The notes: generated from the sequence alone by a model not told the origin. Shown: positions 24,901 through 35,379, counted from the first letter of the stretch. The stretch: 64,000 bases of DNA from Lineus longissimus (GCF_910592395.1 NC_088315.1:3102501-3166500), one strand, 5' to 3'. Numbers and translations are program-made.

Positions 24901-27089
24901 CCGATCATGTTGGTGCGCTTGAAACTACGGAAAAGTTAGCAGACGGAAAATCTTTTGCGGAATTTTGCCAGTTCAAAGCACGATTTCGTCGCGGAAAGAG
25001 AAAAATAATCTCTGGCAGCGATGCAGCTTGTTGTTTAATGCATTTCGATTCGCCCCAGGGTATCGTTACACTTTGATTCGGCCCTGTTTTGACGAAATCT
25101 TCAACCGAACAGCGGCTTCTCTGCGTAAACATCGTAGCGTCCCGCTGAATTGTTTGGAAAAAGAAAATCTCTCCCCAGGTAAATTGCTGTGCATTAGCGT
25201 ATACGATTCGCGTGCAAAAATGTCACCTGGTTGCAGAGGTTTTCTGGTTCCGGTCAACCGGGTCAAGTTTTTTTCGTTGACGGTATACACACACACATTC
25301 GACCCTTAACCATAAAGCTCGCTTAAGAGCTCCCTATTATTGTTCTTTCAGGTGTCGTACCAGTCTACCAAGAGATTCATGAGTTTGTGATGGAACAGCG
25401 CAGAGAACAATTTCATGACCTGAAACATGCTTTAATAGTCATGGAGAAAATTGATGAGAAAACACAACCATCTGCAGTATTCCTTCAAATGTATCTCATC
25501 AACGAAGGGTGCTTACCTTATGATGAAATTTGTATGGTGGGTGTTTCATTGCATTGCACTCTCTTCCAAAAAAACCCAAAAACCATATTAAGTAATCTTA
25601 TTGAGTATTTTGAAATCTTTTAAAATGGGATAGAGTGAAGTTGGCCTGGTACTAAGGCAACTCCCCTTCGTAATTTCTCTTATGATGTACAGTGGAACCT
25701 CCCTTAACGGCACCTCCCTAGTAAGGACAACCTCTGTATTAAGGACACTAGTTTTGGTCCCAAAGTGGGACTTTTCATTCAATTTGACCTCTCTAATCAG
25801 GACACCTCTCTATTAAGGACAGCACTTCTCAGTCCCAAGGGTGTCCTTAATAGAGAGGTTCTACTGTATTTCATCTATTGTAGCTTCAGGAGCCAAGAAA
25901 TCAAGCATTCATGGCTATTACAGACTCAGTGTCAGAAATCTCATCATCAGAAGTTGAGACTTTTTGGTTGGCTGTAAAATTCTTCCAATATTTGGACAAG
26001 TTCAAGTCTTTTATGCAGATATTGGTGAGTTAATATCAGTACAGAAGCAAAATATTTCTCAATTGACAACATTGGAAACTTGGTGCAAACCATTGTCACT
26101 TTCTCTAAGCAAGACAAACTTCATACTGAACCTACTGCTGTTGTACTGGGTTGCTGGGAATTTTTCAGGCACACAAATTTTATTCAGTTTTGTGTTGCAG
26201 CCGCAGCGAACGGAAGATTACCTCAAGAAGGAAGATAAAGATGGAACCCTTTTCAACCATTTACAAAAGTTACACGTTTTCGAAGTTATTCCATTACAAC
26301 ACTGGTTTGAGTGCTGCTTTGCTCGGGTGTTGCCCGAAGACACATTTGAAAGGTGAAAAACAAGAATACATGTATTATGTTTTTACAAGTCTTTTCAGGA
26401 CAACTTCACGCCATCAGTGTATCTGAGGTGCCATACCTGATTCCTGATAAAGCTATATCTACCGTATATAAAATGAGAATAATTAGTTGCCAGCGATGGA
26501 CTCCATCCTCCTCCATGGCCAAGACTGAGTCACAATTAACCCCAACTGTAATGACAAACGCGGATAAGGCTCAAGCTTACAAAAAAATTTTAAAATCTGT
26601 GATTCTGAAGCAAATTTTCCTGTTTTTTTTTGTACATGTATCTTCATCTTTTCCAGAATTTGGGATCGTGTTCTTGGCGGATCATGTAAAGTCATGGTGT
26701 TTGTTGCCGTGGCAATGCTGTTAACTTATAAATGGACCATCCTCAACATGAACTCAGCTGAGAAGATTATTCAGATGCTGGAGACAGATGTAAGTAGCAG
26801 CTACTGCATTGTTAGATGTTAAACAGTAGATTGCTCACAGCTGCATGTTGTTGGGTGCATAATTGAGTCCTTTACAACTATACGCCTCTTATAAATTGTT
26901 CAACAAATGTATTTTCTCTGTCAGAGCGCAATGAATTAAACAATATTGTGTTTTTTTCAGATTTCAGTAGACAGTGGTGAAATGATTGTAAATCATGCGT
27001 TAGAACTCTGGCAGAAATATGGACATCAGTTGTTGCCATCTTTATCCCATGCGGACTCGCCAGTACCCGATGCAAGACCAAGCGCATGA
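21994..27089 (+). CDS. TBC1D7: TBC1 domain family member 7
   Basis: TBC1D7 is the third subunit of the TSC1-TSC2 complex, which restrains Rheb and mTORC1. Six exons (21994-22180, 25352-25536, 25890-26024, 26201-26352, 26657-26789, 26961-27089) give 921 bases, 306 residues, against 293 in human. Characteristic stretches are [20 protein letters not shown] and [18 protein letters not shown] in exon 1, [20 protein letters not shown] across exons 4-5 and [17 protein letters not shown] in exon 5. Every junction keeps frame. The TBC fold spans most of the protein; the C-terminal ~18 residues are variable. The ATG at 21994 matches the family start. Intron 1 (22181-25351) is swollen by a nested transposon and intron 2 holds a pogo-like MITE. 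Confidence 0.96.
22588..25334. mobile_element. ~1.34-kb DNA element interrupted by an inverted copy of itself
   Basis: The outer element runs 22588-22926 and resumes at 24334-25334. Flanking TA dinucleotides (22586-22587 and 25335-25336) look like a target duplication. Between the two parts sits an opposite-orientation copy (22929-24331), also flanked by TA (22927-22928 and 24332-24333). The inner copy preserves the uninterrupted site, AAGATCTATATTCTAATTC read on its own strand, which matches the two broken edges of the outer copy. One end reads ATATGAGGAAGG and the other, reversed, GGGAGCTCTTAAGCG, so I see no simple terminal inverted repeat. Both copies keep a GC-richer 345-bp segment open in several frames. 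No transposase is recognised. The element lies wholly in TBC1D7 intron 1. Confidence 0.8.
22929..24331 (-). mobile_element. Inner, inverted copy of the nested element
   Basis: This 1403-bp copy is in reverse orientation relative to the outer element and splits it. It carries a G homopolymer of about 24 bases (23930-23953) that the outer copy lacks, and two copies of the motif ATAGTTRGGATGATGCCATC about 100 bp apart, as does the outer copy. It is otherwise very similar, so the insertion is fairly recent. Confidence 0.75.
25690..25866. mobile_element. pogo/Tigger-like MITE in TBC1D7 intron 2
   Basis: This 177-bp element has inverted ends CAGTGGAACCTCCCTTAA and, reversed, CAGTAGAACCTCTCTATTAA, bordered on each side by TA (25688-25689, 25867-25868). 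Internally it is full of AAGGACA and CTCTCTATTAAGG words. The CAGTRGAACC end and TA target are typical of pogo-type members of Tc1/mariner. There is no coding capacity. It ends 23 bp before the exon 3 start of TBC1D7. Confidence 0.85.
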
Positions 27090-29151
27090 TGAACATTTCA
27101 TGGAATCTTGGAATTAATCTGTGATGTTGGATTTTTATCTTAGGATCTAGTTTAGATCCTGCCCAAATTATTCCAGTGGTGCACAATACGATTATTGTTA
27201 CACTGTCGGCCTTTCCTTCCAAAGTGCTTTGTGTTGAAAAATACAAATACATGTAATCTTGGCTGTATATTATGGTCAGTGGTGCTTATGCTATGGTTGT
27301 TATGAAAAAATATAATTGTTACTGTGACTGTAAATCCTGTCTTCCTCTTTATGATTTTTGGAGTTCGAGTTGCCACCCACCTGGTACTGTTACGTCCCGA
27401 AAATTGTGTATAGGTTATATAGAATTCAGTTGTGGAGGGTATTCCTGATAAGAGGGGAGCTTCTGCTTGACTCAAGAATATTCCAATGTGACCTCAGAAT
27501 GTCTGCGAATCACGTGCAAGTCTTCTGCGCCTCTTTGGCATGGAACTTGGTCCAGTTACTGCAGTAGCATTGTCCTGAATTAATCAACTAAAATGCTAGA
27601 CTCTTCAAATCTTAAGGTCAGCTCATGTGCCAGAAGAATCTCTTTCACATACATTTAGTATATGTGCAAGCTTCTTTGTCTCCATCGTTTGCGGAATCTG
27701 GAAGGCGTTGAAGGTGACACCCCATATTGGTAACAAAACATATTTGTCCTGCCGTAGGTTTCAAACTACATGAGAGTAGCTTTAGTGTCTCGGCATCAAT
27801 GCAGGATATGCCATACATTGTGTCAAGGGCCAGTTTGTTGTCACATCCAGATGGGTCTGCTGCACTGCCTACTGTGACCTGATAATACCTGATGAACGAG
27901 TGACCTTCCCATGTTTGCTGAGCTGACAGAAGCTCATAAGGTTGGCCCGGTGCTGGTCATTTTGCAGAGAGTTCAAAAGACAAGTGAGGTATTCAGGTAT
28001 TGAGGCTTGTAACAATGTGCGGGGCAAGTTTGACACCAGCCTCGGCTCTAATTGGAAGACAGTGCATTCTTGGGGTTATGTGGTCAGACTTCTTGCGATT
28101 GGGACTAATCCCAAACTGGAATTGCCTGCCTGTCTGCTGCCATTCTTGGCAACAGAAAAAGGAATAATAGCTTCAATTAACAATGCAATGATTTATTTTT
28201 GTGACATTTGTGTTCACACTTGCATGATTGACACTTTACAAGGAAAGTTAGAAACAGCAAGTTCCAAAAGTACAGTGCAGAAATTTGCAGTCCTGTTGAA
28301 TAGTTAGCTTCTTAAAAGTTTATTATGATCTGTACATAATATACACATATTTACAATACAATATCACAGTATGAGTTGCACACGGACGGAATAAGTCTTC
28401 ACTATGACAAGACCATGAAGGTGAACATCGCCACTCATACACACTAGGGTCTAAACCTTCCTCCTTCATTTGTCATGGACCATAATTACAACCAGGTTTT
28501 AAGCTAATTGTTTTTCAAGATAAAATGTCAAAAACCACGGCCAAAATAATTGTTAAAAACCCTCTGCCAGCAGTACACAATGGCAAGAAATATACAAGAA
28601 ACATTCTCCTGTGTGAAACCTGAACTGATGCACATTTCATACACGTGCAGTGCATGGACAGAACTACATGACATTGATATACAGACTTTGAATGAAAGCT
28701 TAAATATTGTGAGTATCCTTCATAGTTCCATCAACCAAGTGATCCACTGACCTCAGAGACATGCACCATTTACCCTTGCATGAAGCACTTTGTCATCCAA
28801 AAGTCTCCTCGGAAGTAAGGAGTACCAAATGTAGCTAAAAGCACTCACTTCACCTTTTTCTACTAGTGAAGAATTTTAATGTGACTCGGACGATATTTGA
28901 ACCCACAACATCCAGATCAGCAGTCCCAAACTCTATTCACTACACCACCATGCTTGCCCGAGGCCAAAAGGATGATCAGGTACAATGTGACTGACACCTT
29001 CACAAGGAGAGCCATCACGATATGTCCATGTGACTGATCAAATGAAATGAAACCTAACCGAAAAAGTTCCGAAACTATTTTTCTGTTTTTTTCCATTGGA
29101 TAGGCAAGCTGAGAACAAGTGTCTAATGCATGAAGCACATCACTGATCAAT
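27090..29151. other. Convergent 3' regions of TBC1D7 and the 328-aa gene
   Basis: No coding exon is supported between the two stop codons. The first few hundred bases are presumably the TBC1D7 3' UTR. The region 28300-29150 is AT-rich and may be 3' UTR of the minus-strand gene. I see no canonical AATAAA that decides either end. Confidence 0.35.
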
Positions 29152-32014
29152 TTAGACAGTGACGGGTTTCCGACTGCCGACATTCATGTACTCTGTGGCA
29201 TACATCTGTGGCGACTTAAAAGCTGATGACGGACCAGGGGCTGAAAAAAACAAGGAGAGTAAAATGAATACAGTGAAATATAAGTGTGCTGATTTTCTGT
29301 GGCAACAGCCAATGATTTTGATTAAGAGATTTAGGCAAAATCTCTTACTTGTATTATCCTCTTATTAAAAAAAAGGTCAGGAAGTATTTGAAAGAGACTT
29401 ACCAGGCAGTACCCAAGGAGTGTCAACTGGACAAAAATCGATTTGTTTCTGTTTCACATCTGATGGTCGTTGATATTTATCATTCTGTTCTGACTTCAGA
29501 CCACTGCAAGGAAGGTAAGCATAACTTGATGAGAAAGCGTAAGTGTTAAAATCTGCAGTTGAGGACCTGGTACATACTGAATATGAGTTTTAGCATTACG
29601 CAACTGCATAGACTGATATACAAATACTATAATGCCAAGTTTCAACAAATTCTCAGAATCTTCTTCAATTCCTTACCTATGAGGGACGGGCACCATGCGA
29701 TTGGGTAAACGCGGGATCTTTGTTCTTGTTTTAAACCAGGTAGGATCAATCATTGGTAAAGGTTCCCTGGGAACAGTGTCTTTTGGGAGATGACTGGAAC
29801 AGAGAAGAACATTACTGGAGTTGTAAGTTTGCTGGCATTCTGTATTACCATGCCAGGTCTTTTAATTGCATACGTTTGGTTGCAGCTTCTATATTTTCAC
29901 TAATACGGGTGCTCGTACTTTGGGTAAGTTTGCTGGCATTCTGTATTACCATGCCAGGCCTTTTAATTGCATAAGTTTGGTTGCAGCTTCTATATTTTCA
30001 CTAACACGGGTGCTCTTACTTTGGGTAATTTGGGCACATTATTGTCTAGTGTAAACTTCTTTTTTTGCCCAGTCAAGCTTCACTTACTTTTCCTTCACAC
30101 CAAATCCCCACGCCTTCGGGTACTCCTCACAATCCCAGTAGGTGGCAATGTCTTTCTTTGGGTATTTATTTAGCTCGTCCTTCTTGAAAGATCTATGGTC
30201 CTTGTGTGTCGTGCTAAGGTATGGGTCAAGTTCTGTGAGGAGCCCTTGGTCTCGCACGTAGAATGGACGACCCTTGAGTTTATCATTTTCGGTGGAGGGG
30301 ATGATACTCTGAAAAGAGATCAAAACGTTAGATCCTTTTTGAAGAACATTCAGTATGTTGATCTACCTCCTCAGTTCCATTGCAGCAGTTTCAGCTCAAA
30401 CTGTCCTCTTAATTTTTTCTTGGCAGCATGGTCCTCACTTAATTCCTTTCTTCTTCATATATAACCAACCAAGGTCTCGGAAGATTGCACTCAGTAGTTT
30501 ATTTTAACAAATAATTATTGGGCATAGTGAACTTGCATACTCATTGTGTTGGGACACATGTTTGTATTGTAACTGATGAACTGTTGAGTTTCTTTATATA
30601 TTTTTTATTGCCTGGTACGCTGCACAACCTGCTGGGATAAAATTTGCTATTTCAAGACTATTCTTCAGGCAGTAAGACTGGCGCTTCATTTACCTTTGAT
30701 GGTCCATCATTGTGATGATTTTTGAGATGAAATGGTTGAGGACGGGGATCAAATTCATAATCATCTTTTATTCCTGAGCTTGCATTGAAATTGGCATGTG
30801 TTTCACTCGTTTGGTTGCCCATGGTCAGTGGTCTTCGCCATCCGCCATGGCCAAGCTGAAAAAGAGAGCCAAAATTACACTATTGACAAAAGGGCACTCA
30901 TGAATAGGATTCTAAGAAATACCTGGCAATGGACTGATATAAAAGTTACAGTGCAACAAGGCAAAAATGTGTGTATGTGGGGGGGGGGGAGGGGGGTCAC
31001 GGGTGCCAGCTCCCACAACTTATCTCCCAAATACCACATCTCAACTCTCACCTTTTCAATATGATCTTTCACATAGTTGACTTTCCAATGACCAGGTGCC
31101 TTCTTGTAGATATCATTTTTGTACGGCCCACCAAGAAACTTGGAATCATGGAAGTCTCCTGTGGTTGTTGGGTAGGCCTGATCTTTTGGGACTTCATCGG
31201 ACTTGGCAATGTTTGGAGGCAAAGGATCACGAATCACCGACTGAAAGGGTATAAAGAAAGTGAAGGAGATTAAATTAGATAAAAAAACAGGTGAAACTTG
31301 GTTAAATATTCTTTCACGACATGCACTAATGATAAAATAAATTAGGCCTAGCCTACTGGACCTGGGGTACTGGCACTACTGCTATTTATACTATGTCTAT
31401 ACTGCTGAAACGATTTCGCAGAAACCTTTCAGTTTCACAAATGTAATGCACGACAACCAAGCCAAAGGACAAGGTCAGAACGGTCACATGGCACATCAGT
31501 CAATACTCGAGTCCAATGCCATAGACGGTCCAATCCATAGCCGCCGCATACTATTATATTTATAACTAGGCCCCCCTAGCCTAGGCTATAGTATTTAGTA
31601 ATTATTGCCCAGCATTTTATTGAATAATCTGAAAACTGAGTCTGAGACTGAGACTGTGACCAGTGGCAGTGACAGTGTAAGAGGCGAGAATCGCCGAGAT
31701 TGTGCAGACTGGTCTAGTATAGAGACATGGCCATGGGATTTAAAAGCTAGGCTACAGTGCATTGAGTGCATATGAGTGCACATGACATCACCTCATACAT
31801 GCAGATGCACGTCAGACGTCAGATGCACGTTTCTTTCGTTCAATTTACAGCAAAATTACACAACCTAAACACAATATTTCACGTTATACAGCTACATTAA
31901 TCGTACCTGAAATGTTGAATCAGGGAAATAATATCCTGGGCGGTAGTGGTGGCCCACACCAGTGCTTGTTTGGTGCCAATCTTGGCGATGTTCTTGTTTC
32001 CCAGCCAGCGCCAT
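29152..32014 (-). CDS. Putative axonemal microtubule-associated protein, 328 aa
   Basis: Seven exons on the minus strand (32014-31907, 31240-31052, 30855-30694, 30308-30088, 29793-29677, 29503-29403, 29240-29152) give 987 bases, 328 residues; every junction keeps frame with good GT-AG borders. The protein is hydrophilic, without membrane segment or signal peptide, and rich in short Pro/Tyr/Lys/Trp motifs: PGYYFPDSTFQ, DFHDSKFLGGPYKND, LSTTHKDHRSF, YWDCEEYPKAWGFG, and the tail YMNVGSRKPVTV. Such TTHKD-type and PxxWxxF-like motifs are typical of ciliary and sperm microtubule inner or stabilising proteins (SAXO/SPMIP/CIMIP type), so a flagellar role is inferred from style of sequence; I cannot name the ortholog. 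A transposon begins 47 bp upstream of the start codon. Confidence 0.85.
29823..30024. repeat. 101-bp tandem duplication in an intron
   Basis: Two copies, 29823-29923 and 29924-30024, differ at only a few positions. They lie in the fourth intron of the 328-aa minus gene, ending 29 bp from the acceptor of exon 5. The copies contain no exon sequence. Confidence 0.9.
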
Positions 32015-32323
32015 TTTGTTGTTGTGTTGTCATGGAATCGTGGTCGAGTTGTAGACCAATAGGTCTCATTAGGGAGTTTTTGTATTCATGCGCGGTCAAC
32101 CCCTAACCGTAGTTCCTAAAAAATCATTGATTACTTGGTCCTCACAGTATGCTAGTGTTGATTTAGCAGTTGTTATGGCAAAAACATGTTTTTTTAGAGT
32201 TTCTAAAACCTCGAGCACTACTCAATAGGCGGCTAACAAGAAACTATGCATTTTACTGTTGTTGTCGACGTATGTGTACACTGAATGTGGAATGTGCGTC
32301 GGCCTCGTGTTGAAATGGTTTAT

Positions 32324-32495
32324 GCCTGTTTCGCCTATTCCTGTTTCGCCTACAAAATTCCTGTTTCGCCTATTCCTGATTCGCCTATTCCTGTTCCGCC
32401 TATTCCTGTTCCGCCTATTCCTTTTTCGCCTATTTCCTGTTTGGCCTATTTCCTGTTTGGCCTATTTCCTGTTTGGCCTATTCCTGTTTCGCCTA
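32324..32495. repeat. Minisatellite, unit about GCCTATTCCTGTTTC
   Basis: About eleven 15-16 bp units with drift (TTCGCC, TTCCGCC, TTTGGCC variants). Because the unit is a multiple of three, long open frames of the VSPIP type appear, but they are repeat artefacts. It lies inside the GGTCTC transposon and is inverted relative to 33128-33300. Confidence 0.95.
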
Positions 32496-33127
32496 CTTTC
32501 CAGTACCCCTACAATAAATCGACTCTCCCACGGGGAACCTTAGGGATGCATGTCCATTTCATGGGGAAAATGTGAGGGGACAATTGGATGATGTTAACGA
32601 TGTGATGACAATTTGACTAACCAAATGCCATCAACTTTGTTAACAAACCATGCCATGACCGTTTTGAAAGAGTCACCTTGAAAGCGGGGACAGTCCGGGA
32701 CTTATTTGACCATAGAACCATGACCATAGGACCACACTGACACACAGTAAAAACTAATAGATTAAGTAGAGTAAAGCAGTCGTTTATTTTATGAAAACTG
32801 AATTCATGAGTTTTTGATAAAAATACATAATATTGTACATTCTCATAATTATTTGATCAAAATCAGCTGTAAAACCCATGTCATAATATACATGTAGGTA
32901 CAGCACATATAAAGTCAAACAAGGTGGAAAATACATATCATGATTTTATGTCAGACAAGGTAACTGATGGCATCAACGTAACTCATTATGTCCCTCTCTC
33001 CATTGACGTATTGTTCTTTGAGGCGTAACATGCGTTCGTCAATGCGTACATATGTGGCTCTCCTCGGGTTTGGTCGGTAAGGGACGGTTCATATTCCTAC
33101 GTCTGTAGGGAGGTTAGTAATACATTT

Positions 33128-33300
33128 GAATAGGCGAAACAGGAATAGGCTAAACAGGAATTAGGCGAAACAGGAATAGGCAAAACAGGAATTAGGCGAA
33201 ACAGGAATAGGTGAAACAGGAATTAGGCGAAACAGGAATTAGGCGAAACAGGAATAGGCAAAACAGGAATAGGCGAAACAGGAATAGGCGAAACAGGAAT
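33128..33300. repeat. Minisatellite, unit about GGAATAGGCGAAACA (inverse of 32324-32495)
   Basis: About eleven units alternate between 15 bp (GAATAGGCGAAACAG) and 16 bp (GAATTAGGCGAAACAG). It is the reverse complement of the array at 32324-32495 and 632 bp away from it, so single-stranded DNA or RNA of this element could form a long stem. Confidence 0.95.
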
Positions 33301-33686
33301 ACACCGTTGAAATGCCGTCCAGTGCCAGTTGGTATGTTTTTCGCTGAAGCAACTGTCTTTCACGGGAGAATGGTCACTATAAGAATCATTAAGGAAGAAA
33401 TGTATAATATTTGGGCTTTTCCGTGATTGTCCGGCCAAATTGGCAATATAGCCATTTGGGATGATGACAGAGCTATGCGACGCTTATGATTTATTTAAAG
33501 AAATAAAATGCCCGATTTAACATCCTGCAGAATCAAGGGAATCGGGCGTTTCCAGTGATATACAACACAAATGGGTTGTCTTCATGCAATCACTTTGGAA
33601 ACGCATTTTAAAATAGATGTTACGTCCTGTTAATGGGGCACGTCATCATCGCGTGCATTCGGGAAAAACTCCCTAATGAGACCAAT

Positions 33687-33725
33687 ACTTCGTCCCCAAA
33701 AGGGACGAAGTGCGAGCAAACTCGC
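33687..33725. repeat. Two adjacent small hairpins
   Basis: ACTTCGTCCC (33687-33696) pairs with GGGACGAAGT (33702-33711) around a CAAAA loop, and GCGAG (33712-33716) pairs with CTCGC (33721-33725) around CAAA. They sit directly next to the right end of the GGTCTC transposon. Confidence 0.7.
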
Positions 33726-33870
33726 CCCAGTGCCGAAATTGACCGAAATCAGCGCCTCTAGTGTCAAGATTGGAAGTGCGAGGTGGCTATTGCGAAAATG
33801 ATTGGTTGACGAAACAATGGTCTGATTGGTTGGCTAGCCTTGTGACGTCAACCTATTTTTTTTACACCGA

Positions 33871-33925
33871 GGTCTCGTTAGGGAGTTTTTCCCGAATGTA
33901 CTCGATGGTGACGTGCCCTGTCTGC
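33871..33925. mobile_element. Separate GGTCTC-family terminus
   Basis: GGTCTCGTTAGGGAGTTTTT followed by CCCGAATGTACTCGATGGTG matches the reverse complement of the family's right end for about 50 bases. It faces away from the complete element, 187 bp from that element's right end. I find no partner end nearby, so it is a fragment or one end of an element with a decayed partner. Confidence 0.75.
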
Positions 33926-34012
33926 TGGCAGTGGTAAACTAAAGCGCTGGATTTCATCTACGATCAGGCCAATTCAAAAGAACCTTGTTCAGTAAATAAC
34001 GAATAACGACCC

Positions 34013-34131
34013 AGAAATGAACAAAGCCGTCATGATGTGCTTTAAAGCTGAACCGTCTATCACACGCGCGCCCAAGAAATGAACAAAACCGTCATGATGT
34101 GCTTTAAAGCTGAACCGTTTATCACACGCTG
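34013..34131. repeat. 62-bp direct duplication
   Basis: 34013-34074 and 34075-34131 share the segment with CCGTCATGATGTGCTTTAAA, with few differences. It lies just downstream of the glycosyltransferase stop codon. Confidence 0.85.
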
Positions 34132-34233
34132 GCAGATGCACGATGCGCTGGGGCTTTACACAAATAAGAGAAAAATATTCAAGCTGGACATGCCGCTAGT
34201 AGTTCGGCTTCAAGATAGAAGGCTATACGAAGG

Positions 34234-35379
34234 CTATACGATCAAATCTTTCTTTCCATAATAGATATATCGAAACATTTCTCCCATAGTTGTGTTGATT
34301 GCCTTTATGTCTTCCGGGTTGTGATCAACATTATGAAATCGGTACCAAAGATGGACGGCATAGTTCTGGCTCCAATCATAAATAGTGCCATTGTTGTACA
34401 GCCATTTTATTTCCCTCCAATTCGGCCGATGGAGTGTCTTAGCCTCGGTATGGATCAAGGATGGATATTTCGTGGCCAATTGCGCAGGTAGAATCACGGA
34501 ATGAATCGCCCATTCCCAATCCTTAAAACTCCTATACTCGTTGTGCCAGATTTCTAAAAACTTAGCATGGGGACGTGATATAATGATACCATTGCATAAA
34601 CCATTGGCCGCACCGGCTCCCGTTTCGTAGCCCATAGTGGTGTTATATTTAAGCAAAGGATCGAATGATTTCAACACGATGACGTCAAGATCGGTGTAAA
34701 TCCCGCCATAGTTCATGACGGCCTCCAAGCGCACGATATCAGACTTGTGTTCTGCCACCTTGATAGGTTTTCCGAAGATTTCAGTTGGTCCCTTTCGGTA
34801 TTTCATCTCAATCACTGGGACCTTTTCCTTGATTTGTCTCCACCATTCTCCCACCGGGACCCTCTCATGCCAAAACATCACCTTGGTTGGTTGGATGTGT
34901 TTGTAAGCACTCAACATGCTGATGAAATGATGGAATCGGAAAGTGTTTTTTTTCGTGGGATCACTGTACCACGTGAAATGGACGATCTTAGGGACTACGC
35001 TATCTACGTAAGGAGCTGGGGGTACTTTTGAAGACTGGCTGGGAATAGGTTTTGGAGCAACAGCCTTCGCTAAAGGTTTCTGCGTTTTCCTTATTGCCTC
35101 TTTTCTCGTCTCCCCGAGCGTAGTTTCTCTAAAACTACCGCTTCCAGTTTCCCACACCGTTACCGAGTCCACCATTCCGCCAGCGCTTGCAGCCACATGT
35201 TTCACATGAGGACTTTTCGTTACAATCGAAGTGTTCCGATTGTTGATGAGTACGTATAAATCGTTATTTGATTTCCGTCGCATGGTGTGGCCTCCATACT
35301 GGAACAATAGTAACCCAATCGACATGCCAGCCAAGGCGGCCACCAGTAGCTTCAGGTACACTGTCTTTGACTTCATCAT
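34234..35379 (-). CDS. Type II Golgi glycosyltransferase with DxD motif (GT32-like)
   Basis: A single uninterrupted coding exon on the minus strand. I choose ATG 35379-35377 (381 residues): the open frame extends to 35538, but an acceptor (CTCTCCCCAG at about 35400) precedes this ATG, and MMKSKTVYLK begins a classic short cytoplasmic tail plus membrane anchor (residues 4-27, KLLVAALAGMSIGLLLFQ). A Pro/Ser/Thr stem follows. The catalytic domain shows VPKIVHFTWY near residue 129 and GGIYTDLDVIVLKSFDPLL, with the DxD (DLD) at residues 230-232 binding the metal and sugar nucleotide. This matches the sugar-binding DXD family that includes alpha-1,4-galactosyltransferase; the sugar donor and acceptor are not predictable. 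Asn-X-Thr sequons are present. The C-terminus (MFRYIYYGKKDLIV) is intact. Confidence 0.88.
   Translation of the reverse strand: MMKSKTVYLKLLVAALAGMSIGLLLFQYGGHTMRRKSNNDLYVLINNRNTSIVTKSPHVKHVAASAGGMVDSVTVWETGSGSFRETTLGETRKEAIRKTQKPLAKAVAPKPIPSQSSKVPPAPYVDSVVPKIVHFTWYSDPTKKNTFRFHHFISMLSAYKHIQPTKVMFWHERVPVGEWWRQIKEKVPVIEMKYRKGPTEIFGKPIKVAEHKSDIVRLEAVMNYGGIYTDLDVIVLKSFDPLLKYNTTMGYETGAGAANGLCNGIIISRPHAKFLEIWHNEYRSFKDWEWAIHSVILPAQLATKYPSLIHTEAKTLHRPNWREIKWLYNNGTIYDWSQNYAVHLWYRFHNVDHNPEDIKAINTTMGEMFRYIYYGKKDLIV

Larger units (their letters stand above)
32062..33683. mobile_element. Non-autonomous DNA transposon, GGTCTC family, complete copy
   Basis: The left end GGTCTCATTAGGGAGTTTTT (32062-32081) is the exact inverse of the right end at 33664-33683. 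AATA flanks both sides (32058-32061 and 33684-33687), suggesting a 4-bp target duplication. The 1.62-kb interior has no transposase frame. It contains two 15-16 bp minisatellites in opposite orientation and an AT-rich centre. Its last ~147 bases (from 33537) are nearly the same as a segment in every unit of the 52.6-59.1 kb tandem array, so both derive from one family. The superfamily is not assigned. Confidence 0.85.

Noticed and set aside
25577-25970. Frames spanning TBC1D7 introns 2 and exon 3
   Set aside because: They read through the pogo-like MITE and the exon in the wrong phase; the true exon 3 is 25890-26024.
32259-32575. 94-96 codon Pro/Leu/Phe-rich frames
   Set aside because: These are translations of a 15-bp minisatellite, whose unit is a multiple of three.
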